64,000 bases of DNA from Bremerella alba (GTDB taxonomy: Bacteria; Planctomycetota; Planctomycetia; Pirellulales; Pirellulaceae). The notes below the pieces were generated by a model. The model was not told where the DNA came from. It saw only the letters and a program-made list of their open reading frames with translations, and did no database searches. Positions within the stretch are counted from its first letter, which is position 1. Each line of letters begins with the position of its first letter. The DNA is taken from contig NZ_JABRWO010000005.1 of assembly GCF_013618625.1 (NCBI RefSeq), forward strand, positions 162,322 through 226,321. Direction: 5' to 3'. Shown here piece after piece: positions 42,359 through 51,500 of this stretch. The translations under genes were made by a program, and so were the position numbers.

Positions 42359-42682
42359 GCTTCAATGGAGCCGCGCTCTCTCAAGCGCGGAAGGTCGTTG
42401 TTCAAGATCCAAGTGGCTAGGTTGTGTTCTAGCTTCAATGGAGCCGCGCTCTCTCAAGCGCGGAAGGGGGTCGGAAGCTTTCTTATCCAAATGCAGCTGG
42501 CGCGCTTCAATGGAGCCGCGCTCTCTCAAGCGCGGAAGGTTGGTTGCTTGAAATGCACGACTGCGAGGACGATTGCTTCAATGGAGCCGCGCTCTCTCAA
42601 GCGCGGAAGGGAACCCAACAACCCCAGGAAACTACGTCGTCACCGTGCTTCAATGGAGCCGCGCTCTCTCAAGCGCGGAAGG
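42359..42682 (-). CRISPR. CRISPR array, five 36-nt repeats
   Basis: Five identical 36-nt repeats start at 42359, 42432, 42504, 42575 and 42647. The four spacers are 42395-42431 (37 nt), 42468-42503 (36), 42540-42574 (35) and 42611-42646 (36). Each repeat holds a 7-bp stem CCGCGCT / AGCGCGG with loop CTCTCA. Read on the minus strand the repeat ends in ATTGAAGC, close to the common ATTGAAAC end that becomes the crRNA 5' handle. I therefore infer minus-strand transcription, with the leader to the right and the newest spacer at 42611-42646. This orientation also matches cas4-cas1 and cas2. No degenerate terminal repeat is seen. Confidence 0.97.
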
Positions 42683-42964
42683 AGCAGGCCCGTAACTTGC
42701 GAATTTCACTAATGTTAGAGCCTGCTTTGCGAGAGCCATGCACCAAACTTGGGTTTAGAATCCAATGCACGGAGATTGAGTCGACGGAAATCATTGCTTA
42801 GCAATAACTTATGATCTCGCGAGCGATGGCCGGGAATTTGAGGTTGCTTGGCCGCTCGCGGGGCGAAAGAAGTAAAAAAATGGATCTGGGTTCGGCTTTT
42901 CGCTGATGTAGTTTAGCAGAATTGCTCGCGATTTCATTGCTGAATGGATAAAAATTTTGAGGGG
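42683..42964 (-). promoter_or_regulatory. Probable CRISPR leader with an inverted repeat
   Basis: This 282-base stretch lies between the array and the cas4-cas1 stop and is the likely leader if the array is read leftwards. It contains an imperfect inverted repeat: CGCGAGCG-AT-GGCC at 42818-42831 and GGCCGCTCGCG at 42850-42860, with an 18-base loop. AT-rich runs lie near 42870-42960. The hairpin could also end the cas4-cas1 transcript, but there is no T run. Promoter elements were not identified. Confidence 0.5.
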
Positions 42965-44746
42965 CTATCGAGTCACAAAAACGGGATAGTTTGTTGTCTC
43001 GCCAGTTAAAACCCGGGCCAATAATCGGCATTGGATTTCCAAGATCCGCCGATAGTTGACGCGGTAGCCGAACAGTGGATGCGTTACCAGTGTGTCCATC
43101 CGCTGTTCATAGGCCCGAAAGAATGCCTTGCGGCCATCTGGGGTGAGCGCCACGGCATTTCCCGCGCGAATGAAATGCTCTGGGCGGATCATTTTCGTAT
43201 TGATCGCGCTCAGCACGGCCGAGTCCGCAATCAACGGCCGGAACGGTTCCATCAAATCGAGCGCTAAGGGAGCCCGTCCGTATCGCGGTTGATGATAGAA
43301 GCCAAGAAACGGATCGAAGCCGACCGTTTGGCTAATGATCGTTAAATCTTTCGCGAGAATGCTATATGCCAGACTTAACAGGGCGTTGATCGGGTCCTTC
43401 GGTGGTCGTCGATTGCGGGAATTAAATTCAAACGTAAAGAGATCGTCCGCGCCGGAATCGGTCGGAGAGTCTTCCGGATCGTTGACCTTGATCATTCCTT
43501 GCAGATTCTGGAAGTAAACTCTCGCCGCGTTCCCTTCAATTCCCAAAAGCGATTCCTGCGAGAAAGCGGTCTCGGCATCCTCTTGCATGCATTTCAAATG
43601 AACCAGGGCCACCTTGGGCGGTTCGATATGATTCCGTTGAAGCATCGTGCGTTGATTCTTGATCTTCCCCGCGACAAGTGCCCGGGCAATGCGGAGGCAG
43701 AACGATGGCACGTCCGCCCAGCGAAATTGCTCACGGCGCAGATAAATATTCTTGACGCCCAAGCCGTGGGTGACTCCATAAAACCAACCTCCCATCGAGA
43801 AGTACGCGATCGGAATTTCTTCTGTACAGATCGCCTGAATCGCTTGAGTGGTTACCTGAATGGAACCGAACAAATTCACCTGACAGACTTCATTCAGCCG
43901 AACCTGTTGAACGATCTTCTTTTTGTCCTTGACCTGAAGGACTTTACGCGAGCATCCTACGTAGAGGCCTGGCTGATTGAGATAAAGTGGCTTGAGGTCG
44001 TCCCTTGAGGGAACCAAGCGACGAACATCCTCGTCGCCTGGCTGGTTGCTGAGATTCGCTGTGCGATTGGGTTCCACCTCGAACAGGATCATTTGCTGGC
44101 GAGAGATGGACCGAACATTGCTCATCCGCCGCGTTTCTTCGGGCAGACATACGCCCACGAGGGAACATCTCGGGCATTTCGGGCTGTCTTCCAGCGGCGG
44201 TGGAATCTCGGTGGCGTTTGCCAAACGGCGGGCAGCATCAATCTGCTGTAAGGTTTCGGCAACTAGTTGTTCATCGATCGTGAAACGTACCCGCTGCTTC
44301 GTACGGGCATAGTAAACGATCGCTTCTTCACAGACATAGCCGTTGTCACGCAGAATCAACACTTGAACCGTAAGTTGAGCCCGATCGGCGGGCCAGGCTT
44401 CGATCGAGCCATCTTCCGCCTTACAAGGTTCGCCCCGCTTATAGTCGACCGGGGTTACCAGCGAACCGTCGGTCTCCAAAAGATCCAACTTGGCGATAAT
44501 GCCATACTGTTCGCTGGAAAGCGTGATACTGCGGCGATTGGCGGGCCGATCCGTTTCTAGAAGTTCGGCGGCGGGTGGAAGATCGTCTTCCTTCCCATCG
44601 ACGCGGGTATGGACGTGGCTTCCTTCGATCGTTTCGAGATTATGGACGAATATTCCCTCCACATGTTCGTAGTAGAACAATCTTGGGCAATAGACATATT
44701 CGTTGATCATCCGGGCCGGAAGCAGCGCATTTTCTGCCTGAATCAT
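42965..44746 (-). CDS. cas4-cas1: Cas4-Cas1 fusion, CRISPR adaptation nuclease/integrase
   Basis: The 593-residue fusion is typical of subtype I-G (I-U). The Cas4 part (1-205) has four Cys for an iron-sulfur cluster (C20, C191, C194, C200) and RecB-type nuclease residues D88, D101 and K103 in VDYKRGEP, plus QLTVQV. The Cas1 part (about 250-593) has the metal-binding Glu404 (LLGIEGNAARVYF), His485 (GFYHQPRYG) and acidic D497/E500 (LALDLMEPFRP). Together the two parts select, trim and integrate new spacers. ATG 44746 has AAGGGG upstream and lies 11 bases after the cas2 stop. The catalytic residues appear intact, so adaptation should be possible. Confidence 0.96.
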   Translation of the reverse strand: MIQAENALLPARMINEYVYCPRLFYYEHVEGIFVHNLETIEGSHVHTRVDGKEDDLPPAAELLETDRPANRRSITLSSEQYGIIAKLDLLETDGSLVTPVDYKRGEPCKAEDGSIEAWPADRAQLTVQVLILRDNGYVCEEAIVYYARTKQRVRFTIDEQLVAETLQQIDAARRLANATEIPPPLEDSPKCPRCSLVGVCLPEETRRMSNVRSISRQQMILFEVEPNRTANLSNQPGDEDVRRLVPSRDDLKPLYLNQPGLYVGCSRKVLQVKDKKKIVQQVRLNEVCQVNLFGSIQVTTQAIQAICTEEIPIAYFSMGGWFYGVTHGLGVKNIYLRREQFRWADVPSFCLRIARALVAGKIKNQRTMLQRNHIEPPKVALVHLKCMQEDAETAFSQESLLGIEGNAARVYFQNLQGMIKVNDPEDSPTDSGADDLFTFEFNSRNRRPPKDPINALLSLAYSILAKDLTIISQTVGFDPFLGFYHQPRYGRAPLALDLMEPFRPLIADSAVLSAINTKMIRPEHFIRAGNAVALTPDGRKAFFRAYEQRMDTLVTHPLFGYRVNYRRILEIQCRLLARVLTGETTNYPVFVTR

Positions 44747-44757
44747 GTTGCGTCCCC

Positions 44758-45048
44758 TTAAACGATGATGCAGGACGCATCGAGTGAAGTGTAAGCTTTG
44801 CCCAGGGCCGAGATCACACGATCGCCACGCCCTTCGACCGGTCCCAGATCAACGAACAGCACTTGGTCTTCGTAATGATGAATGATCTCGTTCAGTTCAT
44901 GGCGGCATTTCGCCAAATCCACCGGCGTAAACTGGCACTCGAAGATGGAGTACTGAAGATGATCGCCAAAATCTCGCATCGTCTTGAAGACTTTGCGGAG
45001 ACGCTTATCGTCGCAGATGTCGTAGCAAACCAAATAGGTATTACGCAC
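44758..45048 (-). CDS. cas2: Cas2, CRISPR adaptation protein
   Basis: The 96-residue protein has the ferredoxin-like Cas2 fold: beta 1 VRNTYLVCYDICDDKRLRKV with the conserved Asp, then MRDFGDHLQYSIFECQFT. It dimerises between Cas1 dimers and shapes the integrase. The start is GTG 45048 with AAGGGG six bases upstream; the frame extends to 45177, but the upstream residues do not resemble Cas2. It is the first gene of the minus-strand adaptation unit cas2, cas4-cas1, array. Confidence 0.93.
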   Translation of the reverse strand: MRNTYLVCYDICDDKRLRKVFKTMRDFGDHLQYSIFECQFTPVDLAKCRHELNEIIHHYEDQVLFVDLGPVEGRGDRVISALGKAYTSLDASCIIV

Positions 45049-45558
45049 GATCGGCCCCTTGCTAACAAAAGGGGTTACCGCGCGGAGAACCTGAAGACTC
45101 TTCAAGCCAGACAGGAAGCCCGAGTGCCATTGCCCCGGTGAAGCATCACCCTCCTGGCCGAAGAAAAGCGCCGTCACTCGGCGCGCGTTCGGCCTTAAGG
45201 TTAGCCGGCTAATACGATAGGGTCAACAAAAATGGCCTGGAAGGTCTAATAAATCATGGAAAGACTTCCGTCGACGGTTTCGCGCCGACGGAAGTCTATT
45301 GCCATACAAGCCGGCTAATAGTTCGCGTTCATAAATTATGAGGTTGCCAAAGAACAATTCGCAAAACGCTAAGGACGCTTAGCGAAACATCTGTTTGAAG
45401 AGTGTTCACATTCTATCGCCGTTTTTTAAAATCGCGACAATCGATTCGACAAAACACAAATAGCGAGTGACCAAACGTGTCACAGCTTGCATCTACGCTC
45501 CAGCCACAGTACACCAGTTGCTAACATCTCATTACGCAATATCTATCGGGGGCTTATT
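45049..45558. promoter_or_regulatory. Divergent cas promoter region with two hairpins
   Basis: The 510 bases between the cas2 and csb1 starts must drive both the adaptation and the interference units. They hold a 12-bp inverted repeat AGACTTCCGTCG (45262-45273) / CGACGGAAGTCT (45286-45297) and a 7-bp hairpin CGCTAAG-GACG-CTTAGCG (45367-45384). The 11-mer AGCCGGCTAAT is also present twice, near 45203 and 45310. The element may be regulatory or encode a small RNA. No degenerate CRISPR repeat that could make a crRNA-like regulator was recognised. Confidence 0.5.
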
Positions 45559-46866
45559 ATGTCGTTGAAATTGAAAGATCTCCAGGAAGCCGTTCAATCG
45601 GCGGCTGCGTTTCGGTGTCGGGCTCGGTTGCAACCGGCCGGTGGCCCTGGCGATAAGGTGTTTCCACCAACCTATGCCGGATCGGTTTACGCGATGGAAT
45701 GGCGACGCATTCCGGGGCAAGACGAACCGGTGCGGTGCGTGATGTTGGATTCCGTTCAAAGCCAGGCCAATCGCTGTGAAGAGGCGTTGCAAGAAGATGC
45801 CGTGGACGAAGGACGATTGAACTTGCCGGTCGTCGAAGTCGATTTCAGCGGTATTCCGATCGTCGACCCAGCCGATACCGACAAGCTTTCCGAAGGCTTG
45901 TACGAACCGATAGGCCGCGTTACTAGTCTGGAAGCACCGCATCGCGTGGCCGATGCGATTCTACGCGATAGCGAACTCAATGGTGTGGCGTTTCGTGTTT
46001 CCGAGGAAGGACGCAAGTTGTCGTTGGCCACGCTTCGTAATGCGACACCCCTTTTCGAGTTGTGCCCGACAGCACTGGTCTACGGCATTTGGGATTCCAC
46101 AGGGCCGAAAGGCGGCCTCGGGGTAAAGTTCCAACGGGCAATCGTTTCGGAGATCATCGGTGTCAATGCTTCGCTGGGAGTCAAAACCAGTAGCCGGATG
46201 GATCCCTTGGCGATTCAATTGAAGGCCGGACCAATTTATCAAGGCAAAGATGGCGATTGGACCACCGACGATCAGCAAGCGGTTATGGACAAGAAGAAAC
46301 CGCGACTGGTGGGGAAAGATGGCAAGCCTTCGGAGGTGAACCATGGGAACATTACCCCATCCATTTCTAGCTTGGGTAAGGACTTGCTTGATGAAGATGG
46401 CGACCGGGTCTATCAAGCCGGTGGGGTCACCATCGACTACGCTGAGCAATCGACGGTACTTTCCTTGCCCGCTTTACGTCGCTTGCGTTTTCCGCTGGAT
46501 GGCGGTTTCAAAAGCGACATGAAAATCAATCTCGCCGCGCAGACGGTGTTGGCCGCGCTGGGGTTATGCGGGGCGGCGCTGGCGGCGGAGCGCGGGCTCG
46601 ATTTGCGTTCGCGTTGTCTGCTGTGGCCCGAGGAAACACTACAATGGGAAATGCTCGGCAAAGCTGGCGAGAAAATCGAACAGTTCGACCTGTCTGCGGA
46701 CGAGGCCATTTCTTTGCTGGACGCGGCCGTTAAGGAAGCGACGAAACTTTCGCTTCCTTGGCGAACGGAACCGCTGGTGCTGCAGCCCGCAAAGAAACTG
46801 GTTGAACTGGTTCGCAAAAGCCAAGACCTGGCCGTCAAAAGTGGTGCCGAGGAAGGGGGCGAATGA
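45559..46866 (+). CDS. csb1: Csb1/Cas7, Cascade backbone subunit of subtype I-G
   Basis: The 435-residue protein matches the GSU0053/Csb1 family, the Cas7 backbone that coats the crRNA. Diagnostic segments are LKDLQEAVQSAAAFRCRARLQPAG, FPPTYAG..YAMEWR and VMLDSVQSQANRCEEAL near the N-terminus, and the later FELCPTALVYGIWDSTGPKGGLGVKFQRAIVSE. ATG 45559 has GGGGGC upstream. The last four bases overlap csb2 (ATGA-type). It opens the interference operon csb1, csb2, cas3. Confidence 0.94.
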   Translation: MSLKLKDLQEAVQSAAAFRCRARLQPAGGPGDKVFPPTYAGSVYAMEWRRIPGQDEPVRCVMLDSVQSQANRCEEALQEDAVDEGRLNLPVVEVDFSGIPIVDPADTDKLSEGLYEPIGRVTSLEAPHRVADAILRDSELNGVAFRVSEEGRKLSLATLRNATPLFELCPTALVYGIWDSTGPKGGLGVKFQRAIVSEIIGVNASLGVKTSSRMDPLAIQLKAGPIYQGKDGDWTTDDQQAVMDKKKPRLVGKDGKPSEVNHGNITPSISSLGKDLLDEDGDRVYQAGGVTIDYAEQSTVLSLPALRRLRFPLDGGFKSDMKINLAAQTVLAALGLCGAALAAERGLDLRSRCLLWPEETLQWEMLGKAGEKIEQFDLSADEAISLLDAAVKEATKLSLPWRTEPLVLQPAKKLVELVRKSQDLAVKSGAEEGGE

Positions 46867-48536
46867 TGGCCTCCCTGACCATTGAAATCGATTATCTTAC
46901 CGGGCGATGCGTCGCCGCCAGCGTGGCGAACCGCGACCAGCCAGAATGGCCTCCGCACCCGGGGCGTCTGTTCATGGCGTTGGCGGCGGCTTGTTTCGAG
47001 CGAGGCGAGGATCCGGAAGAAGTCGCGGCATTAGAATGGCTTGAAAAACAAGGCGTTCCCAACATGCGGGCCAGTGCGGCATCGGTTCGCTCACTGACCA
47101 AGTGTTATGTGCCGGTGAACGACAAGATGACGGTCAACAAGGCGGTGCTTCAGTCTACCCCGGGACTGACGCGTTCCAAGCAGGAACGGAGCTATCCAAC
47201 CGTCATACCGGATGCCACCTCGGTCTATTATGTTTGGCCTAATGTCACGGAATCGGAACCCTATCTGTCGGCGCTGCAACAGGTTTGCGGCGAGACGATT
47301 CGCGTCGGTCACTCCTCGTCCTTGGTTCGGGCCTGGGCCTATCTGGGCGAACCGAAACGGCATGGCGATGATTCAGCCAACTCCATCGCTTATATCTCTT
47401 GGAAGCCGACCGATGAACTTGCCCAGCAACAAGCGCGTGTCGCCGACATAGGTGAGCTGAGCCGGCTGCGGCGGGCGTGTGGCGTGGATCGGATCGAACG
47501 ATTCGTGGAATTGCAGTCGAAGATTGACGGGGCCAAGGGAAAAGAAAAGAAGGCCGCGCAGCAAGAGTTTGAAGCTGATTTCCGGCAACCCTATAAGACG
47601 TCGCTACGGCCTCCCGAGCCGACTCCGCCGGTGCTTGGTACATGGCAAGGATATCGCCGCTCGGACGCAGAGTCCGAAACCGTCGCTGTGGGCGAGCACT
47701 ACGACAGTACGCTAACGATCTTATCTAAGCTCGATGGCCGTAATCTTGGACTGAGTGATTGCTTAGCTTTGACACAGCGGCTACGCGAAACGGTACTTAA
47801 TCGCCTAAAGAACCCCATTCCTGAATGGGTAAGCGGGCATCAACCAGATGGTTCTCCAACACAGTTTCCTCACTTAGCGTTCGTTCCGCTACCGTATGTC
47901 GGTAGTCAACATGCGGATGGCCATTTATTGGGCTTGGCGCTGGTTCTCCCTAATCGGATCTCACCCCGGGAACGGGGGAAGGTTCTTTCACCATTGCTAT
48001 TTAAAGAAGGTAATCGCATTCCGGTCGAGTTATTGCTGGGCCGTTTGGGCGAATGGACATTGGACCTTGAAGCCCGCCCCGCGCCTCCCTTGGCGCTTCA
48101 GAACGAAACCTGGACTCGGGCCAGCCGCGATTGGGCGAGCGTCACGCCGGTGGTGCTCGATCGCTTTCCCAAGCAGTCTCGTTCCGAAGACCGGGCGGCT
48201 TGGGAAGCGGAAGTTGCGCGAACGATTGCCGCCGCGTGCAAACACGCGGGGCTCCCTCGTCCAGTGAACGTGTTCATCGATAAGACCTCGGTACATCAAG
48301 GGGTTCCCCGCGCCGTTCAGAAGACGCGAAAAGTCCGCGGCGCGGCCTCTCGCGAATCGTCTCCACTGGGTGATGGATTTCCCATAATGCCAACGCGCGC
48401 AGGCAAGCCTGCCCGGCCTCAAGTACATGTTCATTTGCAATTCGAGCAGCCTGTGCGGGGTCCCGTCCTAATCGGAGCGGGCCGCTACTTCGGCTATGGA
48501 TTCTGCAAGCCGCTGTCGACAAGGAACAAACGATGA
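46863..48536 (+). CDS. csb2: Csb2, Cas5-Cas6 fusion of subtype I-G
   Basis: The 557-residue protein is the GSU0054/Csb2 signature protein of subtype I-G. The N-terminal Cas5-like RAMP part has LTIEIDYLTGRCVAAS and the hallmark EWPPHPGRLFMALAAACFE. The C-terminal Cas6-like part ends with a Gly-rich loop (GPVLIGAGRYFGYGFCKPL). It should bind the crRNA 5' handle and process the precursor at the repeat hairpin. His residues that could be catalytic in the Cas6 half were not located with certainty. It overlaps csb1 and cas3 by four bases each, so all three are translationally coupled. Confidence 0.94.
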   Translation: MMASLTIEIDYLTGRCVAASVANRDQPEWPPHPGRLFMALAAACFERGEDPEEVAALEWLEKQGVPNMRASAASVRSLTKCYVPVNDKMTVNKAVLQSTPGLTRSKQERSYPTVIPDATSVYYVWPNVTESEPYLSALQQVCGETIRVGHSSSLVRAWAYLGEPKRHGDDSANSIAYISWKPTDELAQQQARVADIGELSRLRRACGVDRIERFVELQSKIDGAKGKEKKAAQQEFEADFRQPYKTSLRPPEPTPPVLGTWQGYRRSDAESETVAVGEHYDSTLTILSKLDGRNLGLSDCLALTQRLRETVLNRLKNPIPEWVSGHQPDGSPTQFPHLAFVPLPYVGSQHADGHLLGLALVLPNRISPRERGKVLSPLLFKEGNRIPVELLLGRLGEWTLDLEARPAPPLALQNETWTRASRDWASVTPVVLDRFPKQSRSEDRAAWEAEVARTIAAACKHAGLPRPVNVFIDKTSVHQGVPRAVQKTRKVRGAASRESSPLGDGFPIMPTRAGKPARPQVHVHLQFEQPVRGPVLIGAGRYFGYGFCKPLSTRNKR

Positions 48537-51500
48537 GTACCCCGGTAGATAATCTCCGCGCGTTGACGGTGGAAGACTTCGCGTCTTTTTATGAAGCGAT
48601 TCACGGCCATACTCCGTTTCAGTGGCAACAGCGTTTGGCGAAGATGGCCTGCGTTGGCCAATGGCCCAGCACGCTCAAACTTCCCACGGCCAGCGGTAAG
48701 ACGGCTGCGATCGACGCGGCCCTGTTCGCCCTCGCGTTTCAGGCTGCGGAAGCGAATCGTCCTGACGGACAAATGACGGCGGGACGGCGTATTTTCTTTG
48801 TGGTCGATCGGCGAATCATCGTCAACGACGCCCATCGCCGCGCGGAACAGATCTCCCAAAAGCTGCAAGTCGCAGCCTCCGACGAGAAAGCAGATAGTGA
48901 CGCCAACATTCTCAAACGGGTCGCCCTGTGGCTGAAGCAACTTACGGGTGATGATGACGCGCCGCCGCTCGATTGCTTTGAACTTCGTGGAGGAATTTAC
49001 CGCGACGATGCCTGGGTCCGTTCGCCGCTTCAACCCACGGTTTTGTCGAGCACGGTCGATCAGGTTGGTTCTCGTCTGCTGTTTCGAGGCTACGGCGTCT
49101 CGGACCGCAACCTGCCCATCCATGCCGCGCTGACCTCCCACGATAGCTTGATCTTCCTAGACGAGGCCCACTGCTCGCGCCCCTTTGGTGAGACGATGCA
49201 CTGGATCCAACGGTATCGCGGTGAACCTTGGGCGGACGAAACGCTGAAGCTTCCTTTTCAATTCGTACAGATGACGGCGACGCCGACCGAAAGAGATGAT
49301 GACTCTAATATCCTGGAGTTGACGGAAGAAGATTACGCTACGGACGAACCACTAAGAAAGCGCCACGACTGTCCTAAACCAGTCCAGTTGGTTCTCGCGG
49401 AAAAGGCAAAAGCTTCCAAACTGTCGAAGGTCTTGTCGGACAAAATCGTCAAACAGGCTCTGCAATTGGTAGAAGAACAGGGTTGCCGACGCATTGCCAT
49501 AGTGGTTAACCGCGTGGCAATCGCCCGGAAGGTATTTCAACAACTCCAGGAATTGAAAAAAGAAGCCGTTTCGCTGATGATCGGGCGAATGCGACCGCGG
49601 GACCGCGATAAGATGACGCCTGAACTTTTGGCAACTTTCGGGGCGAAGGAAGGTAAAAGTACGCAGGAGGACACAACACGTTTCGTCGTTGCAACGCAAT
49701 GTTTGGAAGTGGGGGCGGATCTCGATTTTGATGGCATGGTCACTCAATGTGCCAGTCTAGACGCGCTGCGGCAACGCTTTGGACGACTCGACCGCTTGGG
49801 TGGATGGAACGCACAGCGGAACAAACCGGTTCGCGGCGTGATCGTGGCGGCGGAAGGAGACGTTCCCCCAAAAGAAAAGCTTCCCGATACCACGAAGAGC
49901 AACCCGCTCGATCCCATTTATGGCAACGCCTTAGCCCATACATGGCATTGGTTGCAAGAGAAAGAAGCCGAATCAGCCGATGGGACGATTGACTTCGGCA
50001 TCCGTTCGTTCGACGCGAAGCTGGAAGCGATGGAGGAAGAAGACCGTGTTCAACTTCTAGCTCCTAGTGAATCCGCTCCCATCCTAATGCCAGCCCACAT
50101 GGACCTGCTTTGCCAAACGGCGCCACGGCCAACGCCGGAGCCGGACGTCAGCCACTATCTGCATGGGCCACGCGACGTTTCACCCGATGTCCGAGTGTGT
50201 TGGCGGGCCGATCTAAATTTGACACCATCCTCAGAGCAAAAGAATCGCTGGATCTCCACCATTCAAACGTGCCCTCCCACTTCGGCGGAATGCATGCCGG
50301 TTCCATTGTACCTCTTTCGCCAGTGGCTTCGCGGTGAACGCGGGGAAGACGCTTCAGGCGATGTTTTGGGAGAAGCGGTCGATGCGACGGACGGCTCAGA
50401 CGATCCCAAGTATACGCGACACGAGGTTCTGTTGTGGCGCGGAATTGAAAAGCCAAATCGTCCCGGCAGCATTCAAATCGATGGCCGGTCGGTAGCGGAG
50501 ATTCGTCCCGGCGAAACCATTGTCATTCCCATCGAACAGGGAGGCTGGGAATTCTTTGGCCACGTTCCCGCGCACTCCGAAGGAGTCTCTTCCGAGTTTA
50601 CGGCGCGAGAACTTTATCAAGCGGGGATTGGGCAAGAGGCTGCCTTGGGCTCTCGGTTTGAATCGGCTGTGAAAGCCTATAAAGAAATCGCGCCGCTGGA
50701 TATCGCCGACCATGGATTTCTTCAGAGTCGCCGGAAAGTGATTCTACGATTTCATCCCAAATTAAAGACAAAAGGCGATCTAGGTAAACTTTGCGAACGC
50801 GTTCTCAAAGAATTTGGCGACCCTGACAAAGATCTATCTCTCAAAACGTTGAAAGACCTCGTTCAAGATTTCCTTGCGAATAGGAACCAATCGACCGAAA
50901 CCAAAGAGATATTCCAGCGAGCGCTGCTGGAACTCCTAAAGGAGCCAAAATTCATTCTCGGCGGAAAAATATTCCGATACGAAGGGGGACTGGCTTGGAT
51001 ATCCAAGCGACTCGAAAAGCAGGTAGCCGATGCACTCTTATGTCACGCCGCACTTCCTCTAGCTTCGTTTGGAGACGAAGACGACGAACTTAGTTACTCA
51101 GGGTCGATCTCGCTTTCACAACATTTGGTGGACGTCGAACAAGCGGCGAAGCGTTTCAGCCAGGCAGCCGAATTGACGGCCCCCCTTCATTCCACCACGA
51201 CGATGTCGGCCCGGTTGCATGACCTCGGTAAAGCCGACCCGCGATTCCAAGCGATGCTTCTCGGCATGCCGCTTTCCATTGCCTATATGCAGCCCATGTT
51301 AATGGCGAAATCGGACCAGGGACGATCCGCCAACCCCACGGAATTGCCGGAACACTTTCGTCACGAAATGCCTTCGGTAGACTTAGTCGATCGGTTTGAT
51401 TTGGAATCTGTCGATAGAGAACTGCTGAAGCATCAGATTGCCGCTCATCATGGATATGCCCGGCCCTTCGCGCCAATTTGTATCGACGAGAAGCCTGAGG

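Noticed and set aside
43499..44008. Plus-strand open frame of 169 codons
   Set aside because: It is antisense to the Cas1 part of cas4-cas1, whose catalytic residues are intact.
45200..45322. The two AGCCGGCTAAT copies considered as degenerate CRISPR repeats or an insertion-sequence target duplication
   Set aside because: They share no sequence with the 36-nt repeat, and nothing between them resembles a transposase or element end.
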